The notes beneath the pieces were generated by a model. It was not told the DNA's origin. It saw only the letters and a list, made by a program, of their open reading frames with translations, and made no database searches. The position numbers and the translations under genes are program-made. A stretch of 64,000 bases of DNA from CADCTM01 sp049671305 (GTDB lineage: Bacteria; Cyanobacteriota; Cyanobacteriia; Cyanobacteriales; Coleofasciculaceae): positions 66,187-130,186 of the forward strand of contig JBATUR010000054.1 of assembly GCA_049671305.1 (NCBI GenBank), written 5' to 3'. This document shows positions 8,772 through 16,862 of the stretch, in pieces. Positions within the stretch are counted from its first letter, which is position 1. Each line of letters begins with the position of its first letter.

Positions 8772-9956
8772 ATGAATAATTCTGCATCTAGCCGTCTGAA
8801 AGAGTTAGCCCAAGTCTTTTTAAAACTAGGCATCATCGGCTTTGGTGGACCAGCAGCTCATATTGCCATGATGGAAGATGAGGTAGTTAAGCGACGCGGT
8901 TGGCTGACACGAGAACATTTTCTCGATTTAATTGGTGCAACTAACTTAATTCCGGGTCCAAATTCTACAGAAATGGCAATTCATGTAGGATATATTTATG
9001 GCGGCTGGTTAGGATTAATTATATCTGGTGTTTGTTTTATTTTTCCTGCAGTTTCGATTACGGCTGCCTTGGCTTGGGTTTATGTTGTTTATGGATCTTT
9101 ACCCCAAGTTGCTCCTTTACTTTATGGTATTAAACCTGCTGTTTTAGCAATTATTTTAAATGCTTTATGGCGATTAGGAAAAAAGGCGGTTAAGTCACGC
9201 AAATTGTTAATCATTGGCTTGGGTGTGGTGCTATTATTATTAGTAGCAAAAATCGATCAAGTATTTGCTCTTCTAATCGGCGGTATTTTAGGAATGTTTT
9301 GGTTGCGTGGCGATAAAGACATTCCACCAAAAAGTCAGGCAAACTTACTGATTGCAGGCTTAACTACCAGTGCATTTAGCGCCTCAGTGGCTCCTGTAGC
9401 CGCCGCGAATGTACCTTTATGGCAGTTGGGTGGTTTTTTTCTCAAAATTGGTAGTATTTTGTTTGGCGGTGGCTACGTGTTGGTGGCATTTCTGCAAGGC
9501 GGATTAGTTGAAGAATACGGTTGGTTAACACAACAGCAGTTGCTAGATGCGATCGCCATTGGTCAATTTACCCCAGGTCCGATCCTTTCCACCGCTACCT
9601 TTGTCGGTTATATTATTGCTGGAATTCCTGGTGCAATTGTCTCCACAATCGGCATTTTCTTACCATCTTTTTTCTTTACAGCCGCTTTAAATCCGCTGGT
9701 TCCTCGCCTCCGTACCTCGAAATGGACAGCCGCATTTCTAGATGCAGTAAATGTTAGCTCAGTTGCACTAATGGTTGTAGTCACTTTGCAATTGGCAGTC
9801 ACGACTTTAACTGTTGCTAAACCACCGTATATAGATTTTTTAGCTGTAGTTATTGCAATTATTTCTGCTATTTTAGCAATTCGTTATCAAATTAACGCTG
9901 CCTGGATAGTTCTGGGCGCAGCTTGCCTCGGTTGGGCAGCATCATACTTAGGCTAA
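8772..9956 (+). CDS. chrA: Chromate transporter, CHR family, two-domain
   Basis: The 394-residue integral membrane protein contains two homologous halves. Each starts with the CHR signature: FLKLGIIGFGGPAAHIAMMEDEVV and FFLKIGSILFGGGYVLVAFLQGGLV. Each half also carries a PGP motif (LIPGPNSTEMA and FTPGPILSTATFVGYI). This is the long-chain ChrA architecture of about 400 residues that exports chromate, using the membrane potential, and sometimes takes sulfate instead. No chrB or other resistance gene is adjacent, so a constitutive role or a substrate other than chromate is possible. Confidence 0.9.
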   Translation: MNNSASSRLKELAQVFLKLGIIGFGGPAAHIAMMEDEVVKRRGWLTREHFLDLIGATNLIPGPNSTEMAIHVGYIYGGWLGLIISGVCFIFPAVSITAALAWVYVVYGSLPQVAPLLYGIKPAVLAIILNALWRLGKKAVKSRKLLIIGLGVVLLLLVAKIDQVFALLIGGILGMFWLRGDKDIPPKSQANLLIAGLTTSAFSASVAPVAAANVPLWQLGGFFLKIGSILFGGGYVLVAFLQGGLVEEYGWLTQQQLLDAIAIGQFTPGPILSTATFVGYIIAGIPGAIVSTIGIFLPSFFFTAALNPLVPRLRTSKWTAAFLDAVNVSSVALMVVVTLQLAVTTLTVAKPPYIDFLAVVIAIISAILAIRYQINAAWIVLGAACLGWAASYLG

Positions 9957-10074
9957 ACCTGATAAATATAGTTTTTCTTGATATTTTTTACTTTTTATTG
10001 CTCAAAACACTTGAAACGGATTGAAAGCTTCAAGCTAGACTAGTGCTAGCTCAAAGTGATACGACTCTAAAATT

Positions 10075-10911
10075 ATGGAAACTCTTGCTTATCTTCATCT
10101 TGCTTTAGAAAATGAAGCTCCTGCTTCTACATATTGTCAAGCAACAGAAACCACCAGGGAGCGTCCAAAACTTTTTGCTCATCTCCATTGCCTTCGTTTT
10201 TCAACGTCTGCTGCCATTCATCTGCTTTCCTTCACCGTTGCCGTCGGTATTTTAGGCATCGCTCATCAGGCGTCAGCATTAGTCCAACAAGGTGATTCGG
10301 GTTCGGAAGTTACAGCGCTGCAGCAGCGTTTGCAGGAGCTAGGATACTTTCAGGGCAATGCTACAGGCTATTTTGGTACTGTGACAAAAGCGGCGGTTAT
10401 GGATTTTCAGCAAGCGAAAGGCTTAAATCCTGATGGTGTTGTGGGTTCTAATACTAATACAACCTTACGTGAACTACGGCAATCTAACTCACAAGCTGCC
10501 AGTGATTCTGATAATGGTCTGCTAAAAATTGGCTCGCGGGGTGATTCTGTGACTGCGGTGCAACAAAAACTGGCAGATATCGGTATGCGTGTCGGTGAGC
10601 AAGGCGTTTTTGATCAAGCAACTGAAGAAGCAGTGCGTCAATTTCAACAAGCTAAAGGACTAACTGTTGATGGTATTGTTGGACAACAAACTCTAGCGGC
10701 ACTTCCTCAAGCAGAATCAAAACCATCATTTACCGAGGAATCAAAACCTGCAATAACTGAGGAAACTGAGGAATCAAAACCATCATTTACCGAGGAAACT
10801 GAGGAATCAAAACCTTCATTCACTAAGGAAGCAAAACCAAGTCCTGCACCTAAGAACAATACCAGATGGTATGAAGATAAATCAGCTCCTTTAGCTCCAT
10901 TTACCAAGTAG
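10075..10911 (+). CDS. Secreted peptidoglycan-binding protein with two PG_binding_1 domains
   Basis: The N-terminal 70 residues precede a hydrophobic export segment (HLLSFTVAVGILGIAHQASA). Two PG_binding_1 domains follow, each with the GDSG-EV-ALQQRL-ELGYF ... AV-FQ-AKGL--DG-VG pattern (about residues 74-130 and 150-207). The tail holds near-repeats of ESKPSFTEE and is Pro/Glu/Lys-rich, probably extended. No catalytic domain is present, so it probably anchors or scaffolds at the cell wall. The long segment before the hydrophobic stretch is unusual for a signal peptide; a single membrane anchor is also possible. A GTAGAGAC-type hairpin follows the stop. Confidence 0.8.
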   Translation: METLAYLHLALENEAPASTYCQATETTRERPKLFAHLHCLRFSTSAAIHLLSFTVAVGILGIAHQASALVQQGDSGSEVTALQQRLQELGYFQGNATGYFGTVTKAAVMDFQQAKGLNPDGVVGSNTNTTLRELRQSNSQAASDSDNGLLKIGSRGDSVTAVQQKLADIGMRVGEQGVFDQATEEAVRQFQQAKGLTVDGIVGQQTLAALPQAESKPSFTEESKPAITEETEESKPSFTEETEESKPSFTKEAKPSPAPKNNTRWYEDKSAPLAPFTK

Positions 10912-10926
10912 TTGTCAGCAAAGGTT

Positions 10927-10963
10927 TCTTGTAGAGACAAATAAAAATTTCGTCTCTACAAGA
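10927..10963. repeat. GTAGAGAC-type hairpin repeat, copy 1
   Basis: TCTTGTAGAGAC (10927-10938) pairs with GTCTCTACAAGA (10952-10963) around a short AT-rich loop. It lies just after the peptidoglycan-binding gene. The same GTAGAGAC/GTCTCTAC arms recur at 33120-33234 and 46001-46029, marking a dispersed hairpin family; it may also end transcription. Confidence 0.6.
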
Positions 10964-11058
10964 TATACTGCACGGTAGCTAAACTAAGCATAACTTTATT
11001 AACAACTAAGTTTTTGTGGGAAAAAGTGTATCCCAACTACTCTTATAAAAACTGCTTG

Positions 11059-11550
11059 TTACATCGCTTTCATCCAATTGTTAATACGGCTAGTAATTGA
11101 TTCAGCAATTTGATGCTTACGATACCATTTCCGGAAAGCCTGCTCGTGTTCTTCGCCTTGTAATTGATAAGTATTCCAAGCATCTAATCCTAAGCCCAAA
11201 CCCCAAAACAAGAGGATGTATAAAGACCAGGAAACTTCACCCGCGCTAAGATAATTTAGACCAACTAAAAAACCATTAATAATTACATACTTCCCTGCTC
11301 GTTTTTGTAATCTATTACGGCGGACAAGATTAAATTCTTGGCGCTTTAGTCCTTCTTTTTGTTTAATTAACCATTGCTGTTCTGCTTCCTGGAGAGTGGC
11401 AGTAGAAATACCTAGTTCGGTAGCAATCTCAACCAACTGATCGCGGGTAAACTCACCATCATTTGCCTGATGTGCGATCGCTATATTGAGAATTTGCTGG
11501 ATATCTTCTTGCTGATAAGAGCGACTAATTTGGGTTTGGGAGTTATTCAT
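11059..11550 (-). CDS. 2TM-domain protein with N-terminal helical region
   Basis: The first 70 residues (SYQQEDIQQILNIAIAHQ, FTRDQLVEIATELGIS) form a SHOCT-like helical region found before 2TM domains in cyanobacterial proteins. Two hydrophobic segments (about residues 88-105 and 110-125) separated by a short polar link match the 2TM domain (PF13239 type), and a basic C-terminus follows. The function of the family is unknown. The order of domains and the 163-residue length are usual. It is divergent from the site-2 protease gene. Confidence 0.7.
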   Translation of the reverse strand: MNNSQTQISRSYQQEDIQQILNIAIAHQANDGEFTRDQLVEIATELGISTATLQEAEQQWLIKQKEGLKRQEFNLVRRNRLQKRAGKYVIINGFLVGLNYLSAGEVSWSLYILLFWGLGLGLDAWNTYQLQGEEHEQAFRKWYRKHQIAESITSRINNWMKAM

Positions 11551-11809
11551 AATCTTGCTCGTTGATTATTAATATTGAAATCTTTTCTGCTGTAATAAAC
11601 AAGCCATGCTTCAAAATAGAAGTATTGCTTATTTTATTATGGCGATACTAAAGAGGATAGCGCCGGAAAACCCCCATTCACAAAACCGAACCGCAGTGGA
11701 CGGATTTTACCACCATAGAAAGATGAGGACATCTTTTACATTTCGTTACCATAGATACATCAAGACAAAAAAAAGTTTAACGCTTGATTTATAGACAGAG
11801 GTCGCCAAT

Positions 11810-12916
11810 ATGAACGGCAGTATTCGATTTGGTAATTTATTTGGAATTCCATTTTATATCAACCCATCTTGGTTTTTAGTCTTAGGTTTAGGGACTATCC
11901 AACTAGCAACTATATTTTCAGGACTGGGCGGTATATTACCCTTAATTTTAGGACTTATATCTACATTATTAATGTTTGCCTCAGTCTTGGCTCATGAATT
12001 GGGACATAGTTTTGTAGCAATTCGGCAAGGCATTAAAGTTAACTCGATTACGCTGTTTCTGTTTGGCGGTTTAGCAAGTTTAGATAAAGAAGCCGAAACT
12101 CCAGGAGAAGCGTTTTGGATCGCCATTGCAGGACCTGCGGTTAGTTTGATGTTGTTTGCCCTATTTACGGCAATTGGCGTCGGCACGGGCGTCACAGGAC
12201 CCTTAGCAGCGCTTTTGCAAATCCTTGCCTCAATTAACTTGATACTTGCCCTGTTCAACTTGCTTCCTGGCTTACCTTTAGATGGAGGCAATATCCTCAA
12301 ATCTTTGGTTTGGAAAATTACTGGCAAGGCTTACAAAGGCGTGGTTTTTGCTAGTCGCGCCGGTCAAGTTGTCGGTTGGATAGCGATCGCTCTTGGCTTG
12401 CTTTCAGTCCTCGGAATCAGCAATATTGGCAGTATCTGGACCCTATTCATCGGTTGGTTCTTATTACAAAATGCCAAACGATCAGCACAGTCTGCAACAG
12501 TTCAAGAAAAGCTAACTGCCTTGAAAGCAGAAGATGCTGTAATTCCTGATAGTCCCGTTGTTTCGGCTGACTTATCTTTGCGGGAGTTTGCCAACAACTA
12601 CATCATCGGCAAAACGCAATGGCAGAAGTTTTTAGTAATAGATGAAGATGGTCAGTTTTTGGGGACAATTGCCATTGACGATATGAGGAATGTTCCTACC
12701 TCCAATTGGCCCAATACCCCAGTCAAAGAATTAATGCAGCCAGTGATCTCCAACGCCGTAACCTCTAATCAATCACTATTAGAAGTAATCACCTTGTTGG
12801 AACAAGAAAAAATCACTCAACTCCCCGTAGTTCGCGAAAACGGTGTACTAGTCGGACTGCTAGAAAAAAGCTCAATTATCCGTCTTCTTGAGCAAAAACA
12901 AGCAGAACCAGCCTAA
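11810..12916 (+). CDS. Site-2 protease family (M50) protein with C-terminal CBS domains
   Basis: This intramembrane zinc metalloprotease has the catalytic HELGH motif (VLAHELGHSFVA, about residues 62-66) in a membrane helix and the second metal-binding NLLPGLPLDGG motif near residue 160, then about four further hydrophobic segments and, from about residue 240, a pair of CBS domains (VIPDSPVVSADLS, VKELMQPV, ITQLPVVRENGVLVGLLEKS). The M50B-plus-CBS layout is common in cyanobacteria and chloroplasts; the CBS pair probably senses adenine nucleotides. Substrates could be anti-sigma factors or membrane regulators, but none is adjacent. A strong intrinsic terminator follows. Confidence 0.9.
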   Translation: MNGSIRFGNLFGIPFYINPSWFLVLGLGTIQLATIFSGLGGILPLILGLISTLLMFASVLAHELGHSFVAIRQGIKVNSITLFLFGGLASLDKEAETPGEAFWIAIAGPAVSLMLFALFTAIGVGTGVTGPLAALLQILASINLILALFNLLPGLPLDGGNILKSLVWKITGKAYKGVVFASRAGQVVGWIAIALGLLSVLGISNIGSIWTLFIGWFLLQNAKRSAQSATVQEKLTALKAEDAVIPDSPVVSADLSLREFANNYIIGKTQWQKFLVIDEDGQFLGTIAIDDMRNVPTSNWPNTPVKELMQPVISNAVTSNQSLLEVITLLEQEKITQLPVVRENGVLVGLLEKSSIIRLLEQKQAEPA

Positions 12917-12947
12917 TATTTCAACAAGCTAAGTTGAAATAAAATAT

Positions 12948-12983
12948 CCCTCGGACAACTTCAAATGTCCGGGGGAATTTTTT
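12948..12983 (+). terminator. Intrinsic terminator of the M50-CBS gene
   Basis: CCCTCGGACA (12948-12957) pairs with TGTCCGGGGG (12966-12975), with one G-T wobble and an 8-base loop, followed by AATTTTTTT. It lies 31 bases after the stop codon at 12916. Confidence 0.85.
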
Positions 12984-13033
12984 GTATAGGTTTGCTCATT
13001 GGCTGCAACTAATCCTAAAAATAAAACCTATAC
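12984..13033. repeat. 10-bp inverted repeat with 30-base loop
   Basis: GTATAGGTTT (12984-12993) is repeated inverted as AAACCTATAC (13024-13033). It lies between the M50-CBS terminator and the 3' end of the convergent coiled-coil gene. It may end minus-strand transcription from the ParA operon, though there is no long T-run on that strand. Confidence 0.35.
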
Positions 13034-13091
13034 TCGTGGTCAGTATTACTTACAAAACAGTGAGTTAGTAACAAGCTGCAGTTGAAATATT

Positions 13092-13700
13092 TTAAAGCAA
13101 CCAACTGTTTTTAGCAAAGTCAGCAGGTTTGTCACTTTCTTTTTGAACTGGTCTATCTGGTGGATGATAAATTATTTCATGTCCTGGACCTTTTTGGATT
13201 TGGCTTTCTCCCTTTTGGATAGTATTAACTTCTTTAGTTAGATCCTCATTAGCCTGGGCAAGTTGGAGAGCGGCTTTTTTAGCTTGAGCCAATTCTTTTT
13301 TAAGTTCATCTGTTTTTTCTAGCTCTTTCTCTAGCTTATGTACAGATTTTTTGTAATGTTGTAAATCAGCTTGCAAATCGCTAATTTGTTGTTGAAGAGC
13401 ACCTTCTTTACGATAAGCTTCTTCCAAATCATCTTTCAGTTCAGTAAAAGGACTTTCTTGATGTTTTGAGGCTTCTTCTAAGGCAGCTTTTAGCTCGGTT
13501 ATCGTTGCTTCCAAATCAGCTTTGGTAGGAATGGATTGTTTAGTACTTGGTTTGTCAGGCATATTCATTGATAGTGTTTCTAGGGGTTTGAGATCTGGTT
13601 TGCTAGTTTGATCATCGCTGGTTTCTTTGACTGGTTCTTCAGGGCTGGGAGATTTTTCTACCTCTTCCTTTAACAAGTCAGTTAAACTTTTTTTAGGCAT
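13092..13700 (-). CDS. mcdB: Coiled-coil partner of ParA, McdB-like (type 2)
   Basis: The 202-residue, highly charged protein has a short basic N-terminus (MPKKSLTDLLKEEVEK), a Pro/Ser/Glu-rich disordered stretch, a long coiled coil (about residues 65-165) and a C-terminal tail ending KNSWLL. A near-terminal invariant Trp, a charged disordered N-terminus and a central coiled coil are the features described for McdB of beta-cyanobacteria, the adaptor that binds carboxysomes and stimulates McdA ATPase. The start overlaps the 3' end of the ParA gene by 8 bases, so the two are translationally coupled. It does not resemble a ParB centromere-binding protein. The assignment is by architecture and context; a different ParA cargo adaptor is possible. 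Confidence 0.65.
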   Translation of the reverse strand: MPKKSLTDLLKEEVEKSPSPEEPVKETSDDQTSKPDLKPLETLSMNMPDKPSTKQSIPTKADLEATITELKAALEEASKHQESPFTELKDDLEEAYRKEGALQQQISDLQADLQHYKKSVHKLEKELEKTDELKKELAQAKKAALQLAQANEDLTKEVNTIQKGESQIQKGPGHEIIYHPPDRPVQKESDKPADFAKNSWLL

Positions 13701-14334
13701 TATTTAAGTTCCAATCATCTTGTAATTCATCTGCCACGCTGCAGTAGTCGGCTTGAGCTAAGGAAGCATTTTCCCCTCGCCATTGGCTAATAGATAATCC
13801 CTGCAGGGCGGCTTGTTCATGAGCTTTATAAGTCCGGATAAAATTATTAAAAGCCGGAATTCCTAATTCTTTAAGTGTATTTTGAGCCTCCAAAGCTTCT
13901 TTAAGACGACGGGAGTCTACCCGCGTTAGTAGTACTCGATAAGCTGTGCCGACCGGTTCAATTACCTTTCTGACAGTTTCAATTAGTACAACCAAATCCA
14001 TCGGTGCTGGCGGTGTCGGTAAAACCAGATAATCAGCGCAGGCAACTACTGCTGCTAATGCCTCAGATCGTAGCGCTGGCGGTGTATCTACTACTGCTAA
14101 ATCATAGCCTTCAATTGTTCGTAAACGACTCAAAAGAGCTGGGTCTATTTCTTGAGCCAAATCAAACTTCATACTTTTTTCTCCACGCTCAATCCACCAA
14201 GTAGCAGAACCTTGAGGATCGGCATCAACAAGCAAAACACGTCTTTTGGGTGCCAGCATTGCTGCTAGGTTTACTGACGTAGTTGTTTTACCAACACCTC
14301 CTTTACCGTTGATAATAGCGATGATCTTTGGCAC
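13693..14334 (-). CDS. mcdA: ParA/MinD-family ATPase, McdA-like
   Basis: This 213-residue ATPase has a deviant Walker A KGGVGKTTTSVNLA at residues 10-23 with the signature lysine, an A-prime DADPQGSATWW and Walker B LAVVDTPPA. GTG 14334 is preceded by GAGGG at 8 bases. Small ParA proteins without an N-terminal HTH, paired with a coiled-coil adaptor, position cargo on the nucleoid; in most beta-cyanobacteria the McdA type 2 protein keeps the signature lysine, as here. The pairing with the McdB-like gene favours carboxysome positioning over plasmid partition, and nothing plasmid-like is nearby. Confidence 0.72.
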   Translation of the reverse strand: MPKIIAIINGKGGVGKTTTSVNLAAMLAPKRRVLLVDADPQGSATWWIERGEKSMKFDLAQEIDPALLSRLRTIEGYDLAVVDTPPALRSEALAAVVACADYLVLPTPPAPMDLVVLIETVRKVIEPVGTAYRVLLTRVDSRRLKEALEAQNTLKELGIPAFNNFIRTYKAHEQAALQGLSISQWRGENASLAQADYCSVADELQDDWNLNNA

Positions 14335-14588
14335 TGCAAATCCCTCGAATTAGGGAATTAAATTTGTACATTGTCTTTGCAAAAAATCGCTGCGTTGACT
14401 AATTAATAATGCGAACCGGCTAGAGTTTAGCATTACCAAACTTTAAGTTTTAACAAGGCTGCTTAGTAATTGAGCTAAGTTAGCTAAAATTTGTTTCCTT
14501 TTGAGATTGCCAGCCTTTGCAAGCAGATTATTGATAGTTATCAATCAGACGTAAGATAATTTTACTATTGAGTGCCACCTTTGCTCTG

Positions 14589-14927
14589 TTATTTATTTTC
14601 TTGAGCTAGATGTTTAGTACTCCAGTCGTGCATTGAATCAAGAATAGGCTTGAGACTTTCTCCCAAGGTTGTCAGAGAATATTCAACTTTTGGCGGAACT
14701 TGCAAGTAAACCTCACGATGGATAATGCCATCTTCCTCTAATTCGCGCAGTTGTTGTGTCAGCATCTTTTGCGTAATGCCGCTCAAGGCTCGGTGCAGTT
14801 GACCAAAACGCCTAACCCCTGGAAACAACTCCCGCAAAATTAAGACTTTCCAGCGCCCTCCTATCACCTTTAGAGTTCTTTCTACCGGACAATTTGCCCG
14901 TTGGATATCTACTACTTTTGCTTCCAT
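14589..14927 (-). CDS. HxlR-family winged-helix transcription regulator
   Basis: The 112-residue protein has the HxlR pattern: an N-terminal Cys (NCPVERTLKVIGGRWKVLIL), the recognition region RRFGQLHRALSGITQKMLTQQLRELEEDG and wing YSLTTLGESL. The conserved Cys in NCP is used by several HxlR members to sense electrophiles or oxidants. It is divergent from the pirin gene, which is probably its target. Two direct repeats of TAGTATCTT and a GTGCATACTT element lie between the genes. Confidence 0.9.
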   Translation of the reverse strand: MEAKVVDIQRANCPVERTLKVIGGRWKVLILRELFPGVRRFGQLHRALSGITQKMLTQQLRELEEDGIIHREVYLQVPPKVEYSLTTLGESLKPILDSMHDWSTKHLAQENK

Positions 14928-14970
14928 AGTATCTTTTTGGGTAGTATCTTACTTTAAAGTGCATACTTTT
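14927..14970. promoter_or_regulatory. Candidate HxlR operator
   Basis: TAGTATCTT occurs at 14927-14935 and again at 14942-14950, a 15-base period, followed by the near-palindrome AAGTGCATACTTTT at 14957-14970. The cluster sits directly upstream of the HxlR start and about 110 bases from the pirin start, a place where autorepression of the regulator is likely. The repeats are read directly; the binding is inferred. Confidence 0.45.
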
Positions 14971-15080
14971 CATAATAACCCTAAAGGCGCTAAAGTTTAA
15001 ATATGCCAAAAACCTAGCTGAGAATTAGCGGAACATTCCTCAAAAAACTTGCCTGAATACTTTGCAATTAGGAAGAGATT

Positions 15081-15776
15081 ATGATCACAATTAGAAAGGC
15101 TGAAGATCGAGGTCATGCCAATCATGGTTGGCTCAATACTTATCACACATTTTCCTTTGCCAACTATCACAACCCCAAACAAATGGGCTTTTGCTCACTG
15201 CGAGTTATTAACGAAGATAGTGTTAGTCCTGGTGCTGGTTTTGGTACTCATGGACATCGGGATATGGAAATTATTACCTATGTCTTAAAAGGAGCTTTAG
15301 AACATAAAGATAGTTTGGGTACTGGCTCAATTATTAAACCCGGTGAAGTGCAACGGATGAGTGCTGGCGTAGGTATTAGGCATAGTGAATTTAATCATTC
15401 ACAAACTGAGCCTGTTCACCTGCTGCAAATTTGGATTTTGCCAGAAAAAAACGGACTGCCAGCTAGTTATGAACAGCGTGCATTTGAACACGCCAAAAAT
15501 CTTGGAAAACTACACTTATTGGCAGCAAAAGATGGTAGAGAAGGTTCTGTAACTGTTCATCAAGATGTTGATTTATATGCGATAGTTATGGAACCAAATC
15601 AACAGGTAACTCATACTCTACAACCTCAACGCCATGCTTGGGTTCAGGTGGCGCGTGGTGAAATTTTGTTAAATGGTTTACCTCTTACTCAAGGTGACGG
15701 TGCGGCAATAAGTGAAGAAAACATTGTGGTTAAAGCAACAAAAAATTCAGAAGTTTTGCTGTTTGATTTGGCATAA
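15081..15776 (+). CDS. Pirin family bicupin protein
   Basis: The 231-residue protein has the pirin N-terminal cupin with FGTHGHRDMEIITYVLKGALEHKDSLG and QRMSAGVGIRHSEFNH, which supply three His and one Glu metal ligands, and a second cupin ending GAAISEEN. It resembles Escherichia coli YhhW, which has quercetin 2,3-dioxygenase activity in vitro. AGGAAGAG precedes the start. Its physiological role in cyanobacteria is unknown; pairing with a divergent HxlR regulator suggests an electrophile or redox response. Confidence 0.9.
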   Translation: MITIRKAEDRGHANHGWLNTYHTFSFANYHNPKQMGFCSLRVINEDSVSPGAGFGTHGHRDMEIITYVLKGALEHKDSLGTGSIIKPGEVQRMSAGVGIRHSEFNHSQTEPVHLLQIWILPEKNGLPASYEQRAFEHAKNLGKLHLLAAKDGREGSVTVHQDVDLYAIVMEPNQQVTHTLQPQRHAWVQVARGEILLNGLPLTQGDGAAISEENIVVKATKNSEVLLFDLA

Positions 15777-15856
15777 AGAGTTAATTAAAATTAAAATCTT
15801 TTTACGGGTTTTAATGTCAACTTTAGTGGCGAAATTTGAAATTATGACTAAAAAGG

Positions 15857-15880
15857 GGGCGTATAGTTAATTATACGCCC
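15857..15880 (-). terminator. Hairpin, probable minus-strand terminator
   Basis: GGGCGTATA (15857-15865) pairs with TATACGCCC (15872-15880) around a 6-base loop. On the minus strand it is followed by CCTTTTT, so it could end transcription of the small gene at 16110-16349, which lies about 230 bases upstream on that strand. The rest of the 15777-16109 gap shows nothing I recognise. Confidence 0.5.
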
Positions 15881-16109
15881 TTATGTTTAGAAATGTTATC
15901 TTTATTGCACAAATTTGATAGCAAGGATAACCCAAAAGGACTATCTTTCTACCCTGGTATTCTCCCAACATTCATTTAAGAAATGCCCATAAACTCTTGA
16001 CTTTGGTTAGTCAAAAATATTAGCAAGCAAGCCTCAAAGAAAGTAAGTTGAACAACCTTGTTTATCGGCTCAAATAGCTACAAATTCTGGACTTTGCAAT
16101 TGCAAGTTA

Positions 16110-16349
16110 TTATGAGTCAATTCCATTGCCACGAATAATTGATTTTCTTGTCCAAGTAAGCAAAACTTCTAAGCAATCAATCGCTTCTGATCGCTCGTGA
16201 TTATTGGGGCAATATAATAAAATAGCATCTAATAATTGCTCACCTGTATTTTCAATAGCTCGAATATTTCTCAAATCGTCTACAGTTGGAGACTGCCAAT
16301 TAATAATGCGTTCACGCATTGCTTTTGCTTCAGAAGATAGTTGATTCAT
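16110..16349 (-). CDS. Acb2/Tad1 hairpin-domain-like small protein
   Basis: The 79-residue, all-helical protein reads W-x-SPTVDDLRNIRAIENTGEQLLDAIL then CPNNHERSEAIDCLEVLLTWTRKSI. This fits the pattern of the Acb2/Tad1 hairpin family (DUF7681): PT near the start, I-x2-IR, a CP-x3-ER turn between two long helices and LE-x4-W near the end. Known phage members bind cyclic oligonucleotides and block CBASS or Thoeris signalling, forming hexamers. AGGA lies at good spacing before ATG 16349, supporting a real gene. No phage or defence gene is adjacent here. Ligand binding has not been shown for such chromosomal proteins, and the resemblance is by pattern alone. Confidence 0.6.
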   Translation of the reverse strand: MNQLSSEAKAMRERIINWQSPTVDDLRNIRAIENTGEQLLDAILLYCPNNHERSEAIDCLEVLLTWTRKSIIRGNGIDS

Positions 16350-16862
16350 TTGGTTATCCTAATCCTGATAAAACTTCAATTCTCTAGACTTAAGTTACGG
16401 ATTCTCTATCTACATCATTGCTGTATGTGGCTTGATTGAATCTTCATTCGTGGGTTATCTTGATAGAACAGTTAAAGTTTAACAAATGTAAGTGTAGATA
16501 CAAACAATCTGATCATGTAGATCTACTCCACAAAAAGGAGTCAAACAATACTATAACCTACATAGAAATAACAATTTTACTAAATCAACTTTATTATTTT
16601 GCCATGATTGAACAGCAATTTACATAAATTAAGTATTTATTTTTAGATAAGTAATATTCTAAAACTAGACATAAATAACTTTTTTATAAAATGTATTAGA
16701 TAATAAAAATCTTGTTAACAAAGTCAGGTATACTATTTTTCAATTGGATGAAGTGCCGAGAATTGAATGGTAGGTAACGATCGAAACTTTCAAAGCTTCT
16801 GGCTTAATTAATAAGTGTTAGATTAGGTAATCTAACAACTAAAAATATTTTTGAGTGTCTTC
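16350..16862. other. AT-rich gap with no convincing gene
   Basis: The stretch between the Acb2-like gene and dacB is AT-rich. A 63-codon plus-strand frame (16436-16627) has no ribosome-binding site or recognisable domain and I do not call it. The only structure seen is the hairpin at 16817-16836. Confidence 0.6.
16817..16836 (-). terminator. Hairpin downstream of dacB
   Basis: GTTAGATTA pairs perfectly with TAATCTAAC across a 2-base gap, 27 bases beyond the dacB stop on the minus strand. The following sequence is AT-rich but lacks a clean T-run, so termination strength is uncertain. Confidence 0.45.

Noticed and set aside
11606..11794. 62-codon plus-strand ORF before the M50-CBS gene
   Set aside because: No ribosome-binding site and no recognised pattern; it lies in a divergent promoter region.
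16436..16627. 63-codon plus-strand ORF in the AT-rich gap
   Set aside because: It has no ribosome-binding site and no recognisable protein pattern, and the composition is that of the surrounding AT-rich spacer.
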